Source: Deltaproteobacteria bacterium (GTDB taxonomy: Bacteria; Myxococcota_A; UBA796; SXON01). Taken from it: 64,000 nt of DNA. This document shows positions 30,714 through 40,580 of the stretch, one piece after another. How positions within the stretch are numbered: position 1 is the first letter of the stretch; each line of letters opens with the position of its first letter. The position numbers and the translations under genes were made by a program. The notes beneath the pieces are model-generated. The model made no database searches. It was given only the letters and a program-made list of their open reading frames with translations, and was not told where the DNA came from. Location: NCBI GenBank assembly GCA_947486185.1, contig CANKTH010000013.1, forward strand, positions 1 to 64,000, written 5' to 3'.

Positions 30714-32429
30714 CTACTCCGCTTTGGGAGGAGCGAGCTTGGTGATCACGAATTCGACACGGCGGTTGGTGGCCTTGCCGGTGGCGTTGGTGTTGGGCGC
30801 GATCGGCTTGGACTCGCCGTAGCCCATCGGCGTGAGGCGCGCCGCGTCCACCTTGCCCTTCTCGACGAGGTACTTCACCACCGACTGGGCCCGCCCGTAG
30901 GAGAGCTTGAGGTTGGCGTCGTCGTTCCCGTCACTGTCCGTGTGCCCGCCAACCTCCACCCCGAGGATGTCGGTGTTGGCGTTGAAGGTCGTGGCGATCT
31001 GATCGAGCAGCGGGAAAGACACGGGCTTGATCGTGGTCTTACCGGTGTCGAAGTAGATCACATCCAGGATCTCGATCTTGGTGCCGGTGACGATGACCTT
31101 CTTGCCTGGGCAGCCGTCTGAGCGCGAGGGATCCTCGCGGGCATCCTTGGGCTTGTCGGGGCATTTGTCGCGGTTGTCGGCCACGTCGTCGGCGTCGCGG
31201 TCGGGGCAGCCGCGAGTCGACTTGGGCCCCGCCTCGGTGGGGCACTGGTCCTTGTCGTCGGCGAGCGTGTCGCGGTCCCTGTCGGGGCAGCCGAAGGTCT
31301 CCGCGGGTCCAGACACATTGGGGCAGAAGTCATCGCGGTCGGCGATGCCGTCGAGGTCGTTGTCCGGGTCGGGGCAACCGTCGTCATCGGCGTAGTTGTC
31401 CTTGTCCTCCGCCTCAAACACACACTTGTCGCTAACGTCGAGCACGCCGTCCAGATCGTTGTCAAGTTCGGGGCAACCGTCGTCGTCCTCGAAGGCGTCG
31501 CTGTCCTCAGGCACCTCCGGACACTTGTCGGACGGATCCTGAATGCCATCCTTGTCGATGTCCTGAATCGGCGGCACACCGGCATGACGCCAGGTCAAAC
31601 CGCCGATCACACGGAGCGCCGGCGCGCCGACGCCTGAGACGAGGCCGGTGCCCAAACCCAGGGTAGCTGCCAGGCCGTCATGGTCCCCGAAGGCCCCATA
31701 AACGTGGAGCTCCACCGGGTTCTTGTTGTAAGGGCCGAGGCCTCCGGCCAGGGTAAGGAGCGCATCGAGCTCGGCGCCGAGTTTCACCGCGTCGGAGATG
31801 GCATAGTTGCCGCCGAGGCCCAGGGCCAAACCCGACCCGAACTCCAGCGTGCCGCCCAGAGCGTCCTTCGGCGTACCGTAGATGCCGGCGTTGGCTACCA
31901 GGGCCAGCGCTTCCACCGGTCGAAGGCCCGCCGCGACGGTGAGTCCGCCGCCCACACCGGCGCTGCCCGTGAAGGTCTCGGTGTTGCCGCTCGGGAGCGT
32001 GATGAGGGGGATGATCGCCACGCCGAGCGGGGCGTCCTCGCCTTCGATCAGCGGGACCACACCCTGAAGGCGGATATCGCCGATCGCTGCGCCGCTCGCG
32101 GGATTGTCCGCGCCGCCGACGTAGGGGTAGATCGGGATGTCGAGATCGAGCCGGACCTGACCGAGGATGTTGTAGCCGCCCGCGAGGTGGGTGGCGAAGG
32201 AGCTGCCGACGAGCACGTCTTCCTGCAGGGTCCCGTCACTGAGGGTCGTCGTACGCACCAGCGGCTTGTGGGCGTAGACGATCGCGAGCGCGCCGTACGC
32301 CGATCCGGTCCAGCCGATCTCCGGCGAAGTGACCTGGAGCGCACCCTGTCCATCGAACATCGAGCCGCTAAGCTCAAAAGTGTCGGCATCGACAGCCAGC
32401 GCAGGAAACACGAGAGAGAGGAGCAGCAT
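30714..32429 (-). CDS. OmpA-family protein with TSP3 repeats
   Basis: A 571-aa protein from the ATG at 32429, chosen because a short signal peptide follows (MLLLSLVFPALA) and GAGG lies about ten bases upstream. Residues about 15-285 are strand-rich, like an outer-membrane barrel. Residues about 290-440 contain TSP3-type calcium units (DIDKDGIQDPSDKCPEVPED, DNDLDGVLDVSDKC and similar). The C-terminal OmpA domain (about 455-571) has IYFDTGKTTIKP, VGGHTDSDGNDDAN, LSYGRAQSVVKYL and TNRRVEFVI, which bind diaminopimelate of peptidoglycan. The role is outer-membrane-to-wall tethering, common in Myxococcota and Bacteroidota. Confidence 0.9.
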   Translation of the reverse strand: MLLLSLVFPALAVDADTFELSGSMFDGQGALQVTSPEIGWTGSAYGALAIVYAHKPLVRTTTLSDGTLQEDVLVGSSFATHLAGGYNILGQVRLDLDIPIYPYVGGADNPASGAAIGDIRLQGVVPLIEGEDAPLGVAIIPLITLPSGNTETFTGSAGVGGGLTVAAGLRPVEALALVANAGIYGTPKDALGGTLEFGSGLALGLGGNYAISDAVKLGAELDALLTLAGGLGPYNKNPVELHVYGAFGDHDGLAATLGLGTGLVSGVGAPALRVIGGLTWRHAGVPPIQDIDKDGIQDPSDKCPEVPEDSDAFEDDDGCPELDNDLDGVLDVSDKCVFEAEDKDNYADDDGCPDPDNDLDGIADRDDFCPNVSGPAETFGCPDRDRDTLADDKDQCPTEAGPKSTRGCPDRDADDVADNRDKCPDKPKDAREDPSRSDGCPGKKVIVTGTKIEILDVIYFDTGKTTIKPVSFPLLDQIATTFNANTDILGVEVGGHTDSDGNDDANLKLSYGRAQSVVKYLVEKGKVDAARLTPMGYGESKPIAPNTNATGKATNRRVEFVITKLAPPKAE

Positions 32430-32614
32430 CAGTGCCTCGGATCGGTCGCCGAGTTTAGCCCGCTTCGAACGGTCGGCAAGAGCCCGAGGCACGAACGCGT
32501 CCTGGCAACCTGATCGTCCGGGCATTCGTCCATCGACATCCGTCGGCGACGCGCGTCAATCTTCGGAGCAGCCTCCGAGTCCAACACGTTTGGGGAGGCG
32601 CGCCGACCCGCGGT

Positions 32615-33403
32615 TCAAACGACCGGCGAAGCCCCATAGCTCAGATACCGGTTCGGACGAAGCCAGCCGTAGAGCCGCATCCCCGCCGCGCGCGCCGTCG
32701 TCACCGCGAGATCCGTCGGTGGGCCGAACACCGCGAGCACCGGGACGCGGCCCACCCAGGCCTTCTGTACAATTTCGAACCCCGCCCGACTGGTCACGAC
32801 CATTCCAAGCTCCCCGAGGTCGAGCCGCTCCGTCCGCAAGCGGGCGCCGAGCAGCTTGTCCACCGCGTTGTGCCGACCGACGTCCTCACGAACATCGAGG
32901 ATGTTCCCCGAACGGTCGAACAGAGCGGCAGCGTGGAGCCCGCCGGTCCGTGTCCACGCAGGCTGCGCGCGCGTGAGCGCTCCGGGCAGCCTGAGCAGCA
33001 GCTCCGGGCCAGGCTCCCAAGCAGACTGGAGCGGCAACAGCGACCGTATGAGGCGGTCTACCGTCTCTTTGCCGCACACGCCGCACGAGCTCGAGCTGAA
33101 GCTCGCGCGGTCAGCCGCGCGGCTCCTCGCTGCGGGCACCCCATCCGCGAGGCGCGCGTCCACCACGTTCTCGCCCACGGACGCCAGCGCCACGAGGTCG
33201 TCCGGTCCGTCAATCACCCCCTCCGTCCACAGAAACCCAGCAACGAGATCCAGATCGTCTCCCGGCGTGCGCATCGTGATCGCCACCGCGCGCCCCTCGA
33301 CCTTGATCTGCAGCGGCTCTTCCCGCACGACCTCGTCCTCGCCCGGGCCCGCAGGGTGACGGTCTACGTTCAAGCGGCGGATCGCGGATGACAAGATAAA
33401 CAA
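32615..33403 (-). CDS. fdhD: FdhD sulfur-carrier protein for formate dehydrogenase
   Basis: A 262-aa protein of normal FdhD length with SSSCGVCGKET, the Cys-x2-Cys pair that accepts sulfur from IscS and passes it to the molybdenum cofactor of formate dehydrogenase. It also has LVAGFLWTEGVI, EDVGRHNAVDKLLG, VTSRAGFEIVQKA and the C-terminal NRYLSYG. It acts in the cytoplasm. No formate dehydrogenase subunit or molybdopterin gene is in the window, so the client enzyme is encoded elsewhere. It is divergent from recQ. Confidence 0.93.
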   Translation of the reverse strand: MFILSSAIRRLNVDRHPAGPGEDEVVREEPLQIKVEGRAVAITMRTPGDDLDLVAGFLWTEGVIDGPDDLVALASVGENVVDARLADGVPAARSRAADRASFSSSSCGVCGKETVDRLIRSLLPLQSAWEPGPELLLRLPGALTRAQPAWTRTGGLHAAALFDRSGNILDVREDVGRHNAVDKLLGARLRTERLDLGELGMVVTSRAGFEIVQKAWVGRVPVLAVFGPPTDLAVTTARAAGMRLYGWLRPNRYLSYGASPVV

Positions 33404-33545
33404 GCTCCACCGCCGTGGATCCCGATACCGGTACAGACGGCCAGGATCACGACCGTGCGAGCTTACCCCGGCCCGCCCGCGATGGCGACCGACCGTCCTC
33501 CGCGGCGCTGGCCCGGAATTTCCTCGGAATCCCCGCGAGGGGGCC

Positions 33546-33573
33546 TTGCGGTGGCGCGCACCCTGCGTACTTT
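33546..33573 (+). promoter_or_regulatory. Candidate recQ promoter
   Basis: TTGCGG (33546-33551) and TACTTT (33568-33573) with a 16-base spacer end nine bases before the recQ ATG. This implies a leaderless or near-leaderless transcript. Confidence 0.3.
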
Positions 33574-33581
33574 AGGGCGCC

Positions 33582-35921
33582 ATGGCGCCCCTCGACCTGA
33601 TCCTGCGCGACCGCTTCGGCCACCTTGCCTTTCGGCCCGGCCAGCGCGAGGTCGTCGAGCATGTGGTGTCCACGTCCGACGCCCTGGTGGTCATGCCCAC
33701 CGGCGCCGGAAAGTCCTTATGTTACCAGCTTCCCGCGCTTGCCCGCGGCGGCGTCGCACTTGTGGTCTCCCCGCTCATCGCGCTGATGAAAGACCAAGTG
33801 GAGGGCTTGCTGAAACGCGGCGTTCGCGCCACGCTCATCAACTCCACCATCTCGGTGGACGAGCGCCGCACCCGCCTTGCGGAAGTGTTGGCGGGACAAT
33901 GGGAGTTGGTGTTCGTCGCGCCTGAGCGGCTCACGCCGAGTTTCGTCGCCCGGCTCCGGCAGGCCGATATCCGGCTCTTCGCGGTGGATGAGGCGCACTG
34001 CCTCTCTCAGTGGGGCCACGACTTCCGCCCGGACTACCTGCGCCTCGGCGCGGCGCGGGCCGAACTTTCGGCCGGCCGGGAGCCGCTACGAACGGTCGCG
34101 CTCACCGCCACCGCGACCGCGGCGGTCCGCCAGGACGTCGTCGAGCGCCTCGGCATCGCCGGCTGCCGGATCTTCATCCGCGGCTTTGATCGCCCCAACC
34201 TGGATCTTTCGGTGCGCCAGGTCCGGAGCGGGCGCGAAAAAGACGAGGTACTTCCAAAGCTGTGCGTGAACGGCGCCACTTTGGTGTACTGCGCCACACG
34301 CCGGAACGTCGAGCGTGCGAGCACGGCCCTGTCTCGGGCGGGGATCGCCAACGCCGCTTACCACGGCGGGCTTGAGCTCGACGAGCGCGACCGCGTACAA
34401 AACCAGTTCATGGGCGGCGAAACGCCGGTGGTCGTGGCCACCAACGCCTTCGGCATGGGGGTGGACAAGTCCGACGTCCGCACCATCGTGCACTACGACC
34501 TCCCCGGCACCTTGGAGGCCTATTATCAGGAGATCGGGCGCGCTGGCCGCGACAATCGACCGTCCCAGGTTGTCCTGCTGTTCCGCGAGAGCGACCAGCG
34601 TACCCAGCAGTTCTTCATCGACACCGCCCACCCCCCGGCCGAATGGGTCCATCGCGTCTACGCGCACCTCACCCAAGTCGGCCGAAATCCTGTATTTGCC
34701 ACCATCGAGAGCCTCGCCGCCGCATTGCCCGACGAGGCGGGGGAGCGCGCCGCGGCCGCCTGCCTCTACATGTTGCAGCGTGAGGGCTACCTTCGCCGCA
34801 TCGCTCCCAGTGATCGGCCTGGAGTGCTTCGATTTGTAGGGAGCTATCGCGAAGAGACCTCGCGCGGCCTCCCCGGTCTTCGCGCCCAGGTGTGGCGCTA
34901 CGCCCGCGAGCGTGCTGCCGAAGAACACGACACCACCACGCTGGACCTGTGGCCCGACCGGATCGCGGAGGACCTCGATCTTTCGCGCGAGCAGGTCACC
35001 GCGGCGCTACGTGGCCTCGAAGACCGGGGAGCAATCCAATGGACCGCGCCTGAGCGGGCTGGCGGCATGGAGCTCCTCCGTCCCGGCGAGCCCCTCAAGC
35101 TCGACGAGGCCGCGATCCGGGCCCGGCGCGAGCGTGAGCTGACGAAGCTCAAGAAGATGGTCGACTACGCCTGGGCGGACTGTCGGCGACGGTACATCCT
35201 TGACTATTTCGGGGACCTGGCCCCGTACGAACGCTGCGGGGCCTGCGACGCCTGTCGGGCGGGCACCGGTCACCCGACCCGCGCGCGCGGTCTCGCCCCG
35301 GACGAGATCCTTATCGTAAGGAAGATCCTATCGAATGTCGCGCGAATGGGTGATGGCTACTCGCCCACCATGATCGCCCGTGTGCTGACCGGCAGCCGGG
35401 ACGAGATGTTGCAAAAGCTGGGCTTTCATCGGCTATCCACCTACGCACTGCTCTCGAGCTTCACCCGCGTCGAGGTCGAGGCGATCCTCGGAGACCTGGT
35501 GCGCGCCGACGCGCTCAGCCGGGAGATGACCACCCGCGACGTGTCGGGCCGTGAGCGGAGCTATGCGACCCTCGCCCTCACGTCGCTCGGCCGCGAGGTC
35601 ATGAAGAACAACGCGCCCGACTTCCAGATGAGCTGGCCGATCAACGCGCCGCCCGAGGCGCCGCGCACCGCCACGCGCCCACAGCTTGGGGGCGAAGCGG
35701 CCGATCTCCTGTCCGCGCTCCGCAGCACCCGGAGCCGGCTCGCCCGGGCAGCCGACGTCCCACCCTACGTGGTGGCGCCCGACCGAACGCTCGAAGACAT
35801 CGCCCGCTCCCGGCCGCTCACCCGCCAGGCCATGCTCTCGGTGCACGGCATGGCCGAGCGCCGGTTTGCCGCCTTTGGCGAGCCCCTGCTCCAGACCGTT
35901 CGCACCTGGTGCGGACGGTGA
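33582..35921 (+). CDS. recQ: ATP-dependent DNA helicase RecQ
   Basis: A 779-aa protein. Helicase motifs: [24 protein letters not shown] (Walker A), [20 protein letters not shown] (DEAH plus aromatic loop), [41 protein letters not shown] and [13 protein letters not shown]. The zinc region is [20 protein letters not shown] with further Cys. A C-terminal HRDC-like segment covers about 700-779. It is somewhat longer than E. coli RecQ, with an extra winged-helix-like region (about 430-520). The role is 3'-5' unwinding in recombination and fork repair. A RecB-like nuclease gene follows 33 bases downstream. Confidence 0.95.
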   Translation: MAPLDLILRDRFGHLAFRPGQREVVEHVVSTSDALVVMPTGAGKSLCYQLPALARGGVALVVSPLIALMKDQVEGLLKRGVRATLINSTISVDERRTRLAEVLAGQWELVFVAPERLTPSFVARLRQADIRLFAVDEAHCLSQWGHDFRPDYLRLGAARAELSAGREPLRTVALTATATAAVRQDVVERLGIAGCRIFIRGFDRPNLDLSVRQVRSGREKDEVLPKLCVNGATLVYCATRRNVERASTALSRAGIANAAYHGGLELDERDRVQNQFMGGETPVVVATNAFGMGVDKSDVRTIVHYDLPGTLEAYYQEIGRAGRDNRPSQVVLLFRESDQRTQQFFIDTAHPPAEWVHRVYAHLTQVGRNPVFATIESLAAALPDEAGERAAAACLYMLQREGYLRRIAPSDRPGVLRFVGSYREETSRGLPGLRAQVWRYARERAAEEHDTTTLDLWPDRIAEDLDLSREQVTAALRGLEDRGAIQWTAPERAGGMELLRPGEPLKLDEAAIRARRERELTKLKKMVDYAWADCRRRYILDYFGDLAPYERCGACDACRAGTGHPTRARGLAPDEILIVRKILSNVARMGDGYSPTMIARVLTGSRDEMLQKLGFHRLSTYALLSSFTRVEVEAILGDLVRADALSREMTTRDVSGRERSYATLALTSLGREVMKNNAPDFQMSWPINAPPEAPRTATRPQLGGEAADLLSALRSTRSRLARAADVPPYVVAPDRTLEDIARSRPLTRQAMLSVHGMAERRFAAFGEPLLQTVRTWCGR

Positions 35922-35954
35922 CCCTCCCCGTATCCGTCGCCGGAGGCACCCCCG

Positions 35955-36887
35955 ATGGGTACCCTCAAAAATGAGCTTGTATGGTCACATTCTCGGGATC
36001 GACTCTTCCGATCCTGCCGGAGGGCCTATTGGTTTGCCTACTACGGGTCATGGGGCGGCTGGGATCTGCGCGCGCCACCCGAACAACGGACTGCCTACGT
36101 ACAGAAAAAGCTGACCAGCATCCCGCAGTGGATCGGCACGCGGGTACATGGAGCGGCGGAGCAGGCAATCGGCGCCCTCTGTTCTTCGCGGCCGCCAGAC
36201 GTGGAGGCTAACGTAGCCCAACTTCGCCGGCAGCTCCAGGCCGACATCGACGGATCGCGTAGCGGCGCCTGGCTCCAACGCCCCTCCAAACGGGTGGGTT
36301 TTCGCGAACACTACTATGGGGAGCCCGCCGACGAGACCACGTGGACCGCGGCGACAGCCGAGGTGGAGCGCCAGGTCCGGGGCTTCTACACCAACCGGCT
36401 CTATCAGCGGCTCGTAGCGGTGCCGGAGCGTGTCCTCGAGGTAGAGCAACTACGCCGATTCTGGGTAGGAGACGCTGAGGTCTACGTCGCCCTCGACCTC
36501 CTGGTGGACGACGGACGCGGCGGTGTGGTGGTGGTGGACTGGAAAACCGGGGAGCAACATGACCACCACGAGGTCGCGGGCCAGCTCGGGGTCTACGGCT
36601 TGTACACCACCCGCCAGCTGGGTGTTCCGGAAGATTCCGTGCTGACGATGTACGTCAACCTCCGGAGCGGAACGGAGACGAGGCACCGCGTGGGGCCACC
36701 GGAGATCTCCAAGGCAGAGCAGGAGATTCGAGAGGGAGTGGACAGCATGCGCGCGCAGCTGACCGACCCGGCGCAGAACGTCGCCGAGCTCGAACGCTTC
36801 CCGCCGCTGCCGCCCGGGGCGCCCGCGTGTGTCCGATGCAACTTCCGCGGCGTATGTGGGCGCGGAAACGTCGCGGCTCCGGCGTGA
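35955..36887 (+). CDS. RecB-like PD-(D/E)XK nuclease with four-Cys (Fe-S type) set
   Basis: A 310-aa protein. It has LVWSHSRDRLFRSCRRAYWF at the N-terminus with Cys21, GTRVHGAAEQAI (motif with His), VALDLLVDD and VVVVDWKTGEQHDHHEVAGQ (the D and D-x-K of the nuclease site plus the Q motif). CVRCNFRGVC near the C-terminus completes a one-plus-three cysteine pattern like the 4Fe-4S staple of AddB/Cas4-type nucleases. It probably degrades or trims DNA ends. Its position right after recQ suggests a helicase-nuclease pair. No cas1/cas2 or CRISPR array is nearby, so it is not a typical Cas4. Confidence 0.82.
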   Translation: MGTLKNELVWSHSRDRLFRSCRRAYWFAYYGSWGGWDLRAPPEQRTAYVQKKLTSIPQWIGTRVHGAAEQAIGALCSSRPPDVEANVAQLRRQLQADIDGSRSGAWLQRPSKRVGFREHYYGEPADETTWTAATAEVERQVRGFYTNRLYQRLVAVPERVLEVEQLRRFWVGDAEVYVALDLLVDDGRGGVVVVDWKTGEQHDHHEVAGQLGVYGLYTTRQLGVPEDSVLTMYVNLRSGTETRHRVGPPEISKAEQEIREGVDSMRAQLTDPAQNVAELERFPPLPPGAPACVRCNFRGVCGRGNVAAPA

Positions 36888-37063
36888 CTCCGAGCGCGCC
36901 GCCCGCACGGGACCTGCAGCAGGCGTCAGCAGCGGCGAGGGAGGGGTGAAATCTACTTTCGAGTTGGGCTAGCCAAATTCTGTCCGCGCCCCTCCGCGCC
37001 GCTGCGTGTCGGATGAATTACAACCACGGGTCACCGGCGCACGCCGCGCCCGACAGGTAGCCG

Positions 37064-40000
37064 ATGCCGATCCGCCCTCCGAATCTTGACGACCGCCGGT
37101 ACGAGGACATCCTTCGCGACGCGCGGGCGTTGATCCCGCAGTATACGCCGGAGTGGACCAACCTCTCCGACGCCGATCCGGGCATGACGCTCGTCCAGCT
37201 TTTCGCCTGGATGACCGAGATGATCATCTTCCGGCTCAATCAGGTGCCGGACAAGACCTACATTCATTTCCTCAACTTCATCGGCGAAGAGCGGAAACCC
37301 GCCCGGGCCGCAGTCGCCCCGGTCACCTTCACCCAGCGCCTGGACCGGCCCGTTGAAATCGCGCCCTTCGCCCGTTGCGCCACCCGCCAACGGGAGGACA
37401 GCACCGCCGCCGACTACGTCACGGTTGACGGCCTCACGGTCCACGGCAGCACGATCACCCGGGTGATGGCGGTACGCGGTGGCCCACGCCCCGCAGTGCG
37501 TGAGATCCCCTTTGCACACATGGGCGCCAATCGTTCGGCGCTGATCTTCGCAGGCGGTCGCGGCGTCGAGTTTTTTGACCTTGATCCTATCGATTATGGG
37601 CCCGACGCCTATACGCCCGAGCAGTACCTCTATGTCAGTCACGATGACATCCGCCTGATGAACCTCTCGCCGGAGGAGGGCCGGCCGGTCGGTAGGCTGC
37701 GACTGCGAAGAGACGGCGGGGACCGCGATCATATTTCGGTCGCCAACTTCTTTTCCTGGGAGTACCGCACCGCCCAGGGCTGGGTGCCGGCGCCTACCGA
37801 TCTGGAGCCGGAGGAGATGCTGGGCATGCCCGAGCTTGCGCTCGTGACCGCCCTGCCCGGCATCGTGCCAATCGAGGACTTTGAGGTTGGACAAAGCCTG
37901 TTTCCGTTCCCTGAGCCCGTCGCCAAGGACCGGTGGTGGATCCGCGGCCGGCTCGATTACGAACGGTGGATCGCGGCGCGTATGCTGGAGGATCTGGAGA
38001 TCACCTGGCGTGACGACCGCGGCGGTGAGGAGCGCCCGATCAACAATTGGGAGGTCCGGGCCACCGGGCGCACCCTGGAGTTCTTCCTCCAGGATGTCCC
38101 TCCGATTCGCGGCGGCTGGGTGATCCGCTTCGCCATGACCGATCGCGGCGTTCCCGCCGGCCGGAACAGCTACCTGCCGCGTTACCGTTGGTATTATCGG
38201 CGCCGTGAAGGTTGGGAAGAGATCCCGCGAGAGCGCGTACGCACCGAGGGCACGGTGGTGCTCGTCACCGGCCCGCTGACGGACATGTCCACCGACGGCT
38301 ACAACCTGCGCGCCGAGCGTATCGAAACCGCGTTTCTCCAGGCGTTCATCCCGGACCTCGAGCTGGACCTCACGTGGATCCGACCGATCGAGCTCGATAT
38401 GTTCGTCGGTGATGACCCACGCCGACTATCGCCGATGTTCGTCGACGAGGGGCCCTGGTCCCCCTTCCAGCTGTCGCCGATCATTCCGCCCACGATCTCT
38501 CGGAAATGGTACATCGGGTCAGATCTTTTTGAGAACCGTCGCCAGCAGGCTGTGCTCCTGGAGCTCGATGTCGCCTTCGAGATGAACGGCATCGCGCTCG
38601 CCGAGCCCAAGGAGCTGTACATGCTCCAGCTCACTTACCGGGCGGAGGACAACTGGCGCGTGGTGTGGTCTGAGGACAAGATCTTTTCCGGCTTCACCTT
38701 TGCCAACCTCGACGCCGAGGGCGCGAAGAACCCCGGGACCCGCACCATCCGCATCACGCTCGACCCCAAGACCCAGCTCCGCGGCCTTGCCCGACACACG
38801 GTCAACAACCGGGAGACCACCTGGATCCGCTTCGAGCTGATCAAGTCCAGCCTGACCGGCCAGGACGAAAAGAAGGTCCAACACCCCATCGTTCCCCGTA
38901 TCCACGCCATCCGACTCGGGGTCGAGGGCGCGGTCGGGGCAAAGTCCTACGAACAACCGCTCCCTTCGCCGCGCGTTGCCCAACTCGACTACCGTGAGCA
39001 CAACCGACGCCTGACGCGGGTGCTCACCCGCGCGGTTGGCCGGCTTGGCGAGTTCTTCCCCTTCTTCCCCTTCGTCGAGATCAAGGAGGAGAATCAGTCC
39101 CTGTATTTCCAGCTCGACCGCCCGCTGCCCCGCGGCCGCCGACACGTCACCCACTTCCGTACCCGGGGGGAGACCTACCTGCCCGAAGGGGTGCGGGTCG
39201 AGTGGGAGCTCCTGGAGGCCCGCGATCACGGACGTTGGGGCTGGCGCCGACTCCACGCACCCGGCGAACAGGAGCAGGTGCCCTACCAGCTGACCGCCAC
39301 CGGGACCCTGGAGTTCCCGCTCGCAGAGGTCCCCGCCCTTCTCCCCGATGGCATGTGGCTCCGAGCCCGCTTCGCGACCCCGATCAACGTCGGGGTCGAC
39401 CAGCTCCCCGCAATGCCGCCAGTCACCCACCTGTTGCTCAACACGGTGGACGTGGTCAACCTCGTCACAGTGCGCATCGAGCGCTTTTCCGGCCTGGGCG
39501 TGCCGAATCAGGTGATCCAGCTCCGACGCGCCCCCTTGTTCCTTCACCAGCTCGGCGGCGAAAAGAGCCCCTTCCCTCACCCAGAGACCTTTCCGGACAT
39601 CGTGATCTACCTGGAGGACACCGACGGCGAAAAGCAGCTCTGGACGCGCGTGAGTGACGCCGACCTCCTCACGTCGGGTAAGGACGACAAGGTCTACGTC
39701 GTCGACCCGGTCGAGGGCACGCTCACCTTTGGAAACGGCATTCGTGGTCGTATGTTGCCTGTTGGCTCCGCCAACGTCATCGTCGACGTCTACCGCTATG
39801 TGCCGGGCGCAAAGGGCAACGTCGCCGCCGGCGAGATCGTGATGATCGAAGGTTTTGCCGACGCGGTGAAGGTGGAGAACCTGCTACCCGCGTCGGGGGG
39901 CCGCGACGCCGAGACCATCGAGGAGATCATCCGGCGCGCCCCGAGCCTGCTCACGTCGCGGGACCGGGCCGTGACCCGCACCGACTTCGCCATCATCGCC

Positions 40001-40570
40001 ACGGAGGCTTCCGGCGAAGTGGCCCGCGCCGCGTGCGACGGCCGCATGGGACCGGACGGCACGGTCGAGGTGGTGATCCTCCCGCGGCGGCGCGAAGGCG
40101 AGCAGGTCCCCGACCCCTTCTTGTCCACCGGGCTGCGCGACCACGTCCAGGCTTACCTCAAACGTCGCTGCTTGATCAACGTGTTGCCCAAGGTGAGGGT
40201 CGCCACCTTCATGCCGGTAGATGTGAGCGTCACGCTCCGCCTCCGCGCCAACGCCAACCTGATCTCCGTGCGTGAAGCAGCGCACAAATGGATCGAGACC
40301 TTCCTCGATCCGTACGCGGGCGGGCTCGACCGGCAGGGCTGGCCCTTCGGCGGCACCCTGTATGCCCAGGATTTTGCAAGGATGGTCTCTGATCTTCCGG
40401 AAGTGCGCCATGTCGTGGACGTTGCGCTCTACGACATGGCCGGCGAGCGGCGCCGCCTGGGCCGTCCCGGCTGGGAAGAAGGGGAAGGGGTCAAGGAGCT
40501 GATGCTCAACGAGCACGATCTCTTCGCAGCGCGCCGGATCAGGGTGCGCTCCGAAGAGATCGGCGAGTAA
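37064..40570 (+). CDS. Putative baseplate assembly protein (contractile-injection-system type, TIGR02243-like)
   Basis: A 1168-aa protein. Its N-terminus (PPNLDDRRYEDILRDARALI, YTPEWTNLSDADPGMTLVQL, FAWMTEMIIFRLNQVPDKTY) is characteristic of the large baseplate protein of eCIS/Afp-type particles. The C-terminal part (about 940-1120; GGRDAETIEEIIRRAPSLLT, DRAVTRTDFAIIATEASG, DVSVTLRLRANANLISVREA) is a baseplate J-like region. It is the first of four tightly spaced plus-strand genes. In complete systems this protein forms the wedge that triggers sheath contraction. No sheath, tube or ATPase gene is visible here. AGGTAG precedes the ATG. Confidence 0.88.
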   Translation: MPIRPPNLDDRRYEDILRDARALIPQYTPEWTNLSDADPGMTLVQLFAWMTEMIIFRLNQVPDKTYIHFLNFIGEERKPARAAVAPVTFTQRLDRPVEIAPFARCATRQREDSTAADYVTVDGLTVHGSTITRVMAVRGGPRPAVREIPFAHMGANRSALIFAGGRGVEFFDLDPIDYGPDAYTPEQYLYVSHDDIRLMNLSPEEGRPVGRLRLRRDGGDRDHISVANFFSWEYRTAQGWVPAPTDLEPEEMLGMPELALVTALPGIVPIEDFEVGQSLFPFPEPVAKDRWWIRGRLDYERWIAARMLEDLEITWRDDRGGEERPINNWEVRATGRTLEFFLQDVPPIRGGWVIRFAMTDRGVPAGRNSYLPRYRWYYRRREGWEEIPRERVRTEGTVVLVTGPLTDMSTDGYNLRAERIETAFLQAFIPDLELDLTWIRPIELDMFVGDDPRRLSPMFVDEGPWSPFQLSPIIPPTISRKWYIGSDLFENRRQQAVLLELDVAFEMNGIALAEPKELYMLQLTYRAEDNWRVVWSEDKIFSGFTFANLDAEGAKNPGTRTIRITLDPKTQLRGLARHTVNNRETTWIRFELIKSSLTGQDEKKVQHPIVPRIHAIRLGVEGAVGAKSYEQPLPSPRVAQLDYREHNRRLTRVLTRAVGRLGEFFPFFPFVEIKEENQSLYFQLDRPLPRGRRHVTHFRTRGETYLPEGVRVEWELLEARDHGRWGWRRLHAPGEQEQVPYQLTATGTLEFPLAEVPALLPDGMWLRARFATPINVGVDQLPAMPPVTHLLLNTVDVVNLVTVRIERFSGLGVPNQVIQLRRAPLFLHQLGGEKSPFPHPETFPDIVIYLEDTDGEKQLWTRVSDADLLTSGKDDKVYVVDPVEGTLTFGNGIRGRMLPVGSANVIVDVYRYVPGAKGNVAAGEIVMIEGFADAVKVENLLPASGGRDAETIEEIIRRAPSLLTSRDRAVTRTDFAIIATEASGEVARAACDGRMGPDGTVEVVILPRRREGEQVPDPFLSTGLRDHVQAYLKRRCLINVLPKVRVATFMPVDVSVTLRLRANANLISVREAAHKWIETFLDPYAGGLDRQGWPFGGTLYAQDFARMVSDLPEVRHVVDVALYDMAGERRRLGRPGWEEGEGVKELMLNEHDLFAARRIRVRSEEIGE

Positions 40571-40580
40571 CCGGAGGCTT

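Noticed and set aside
35955..36887. Cas4 gene
   Set aside because: The cysteine pattern and nuclease motifs are similar, but there is no CRISPR array or cas1/cas2 nearby and the gene follows recQ.
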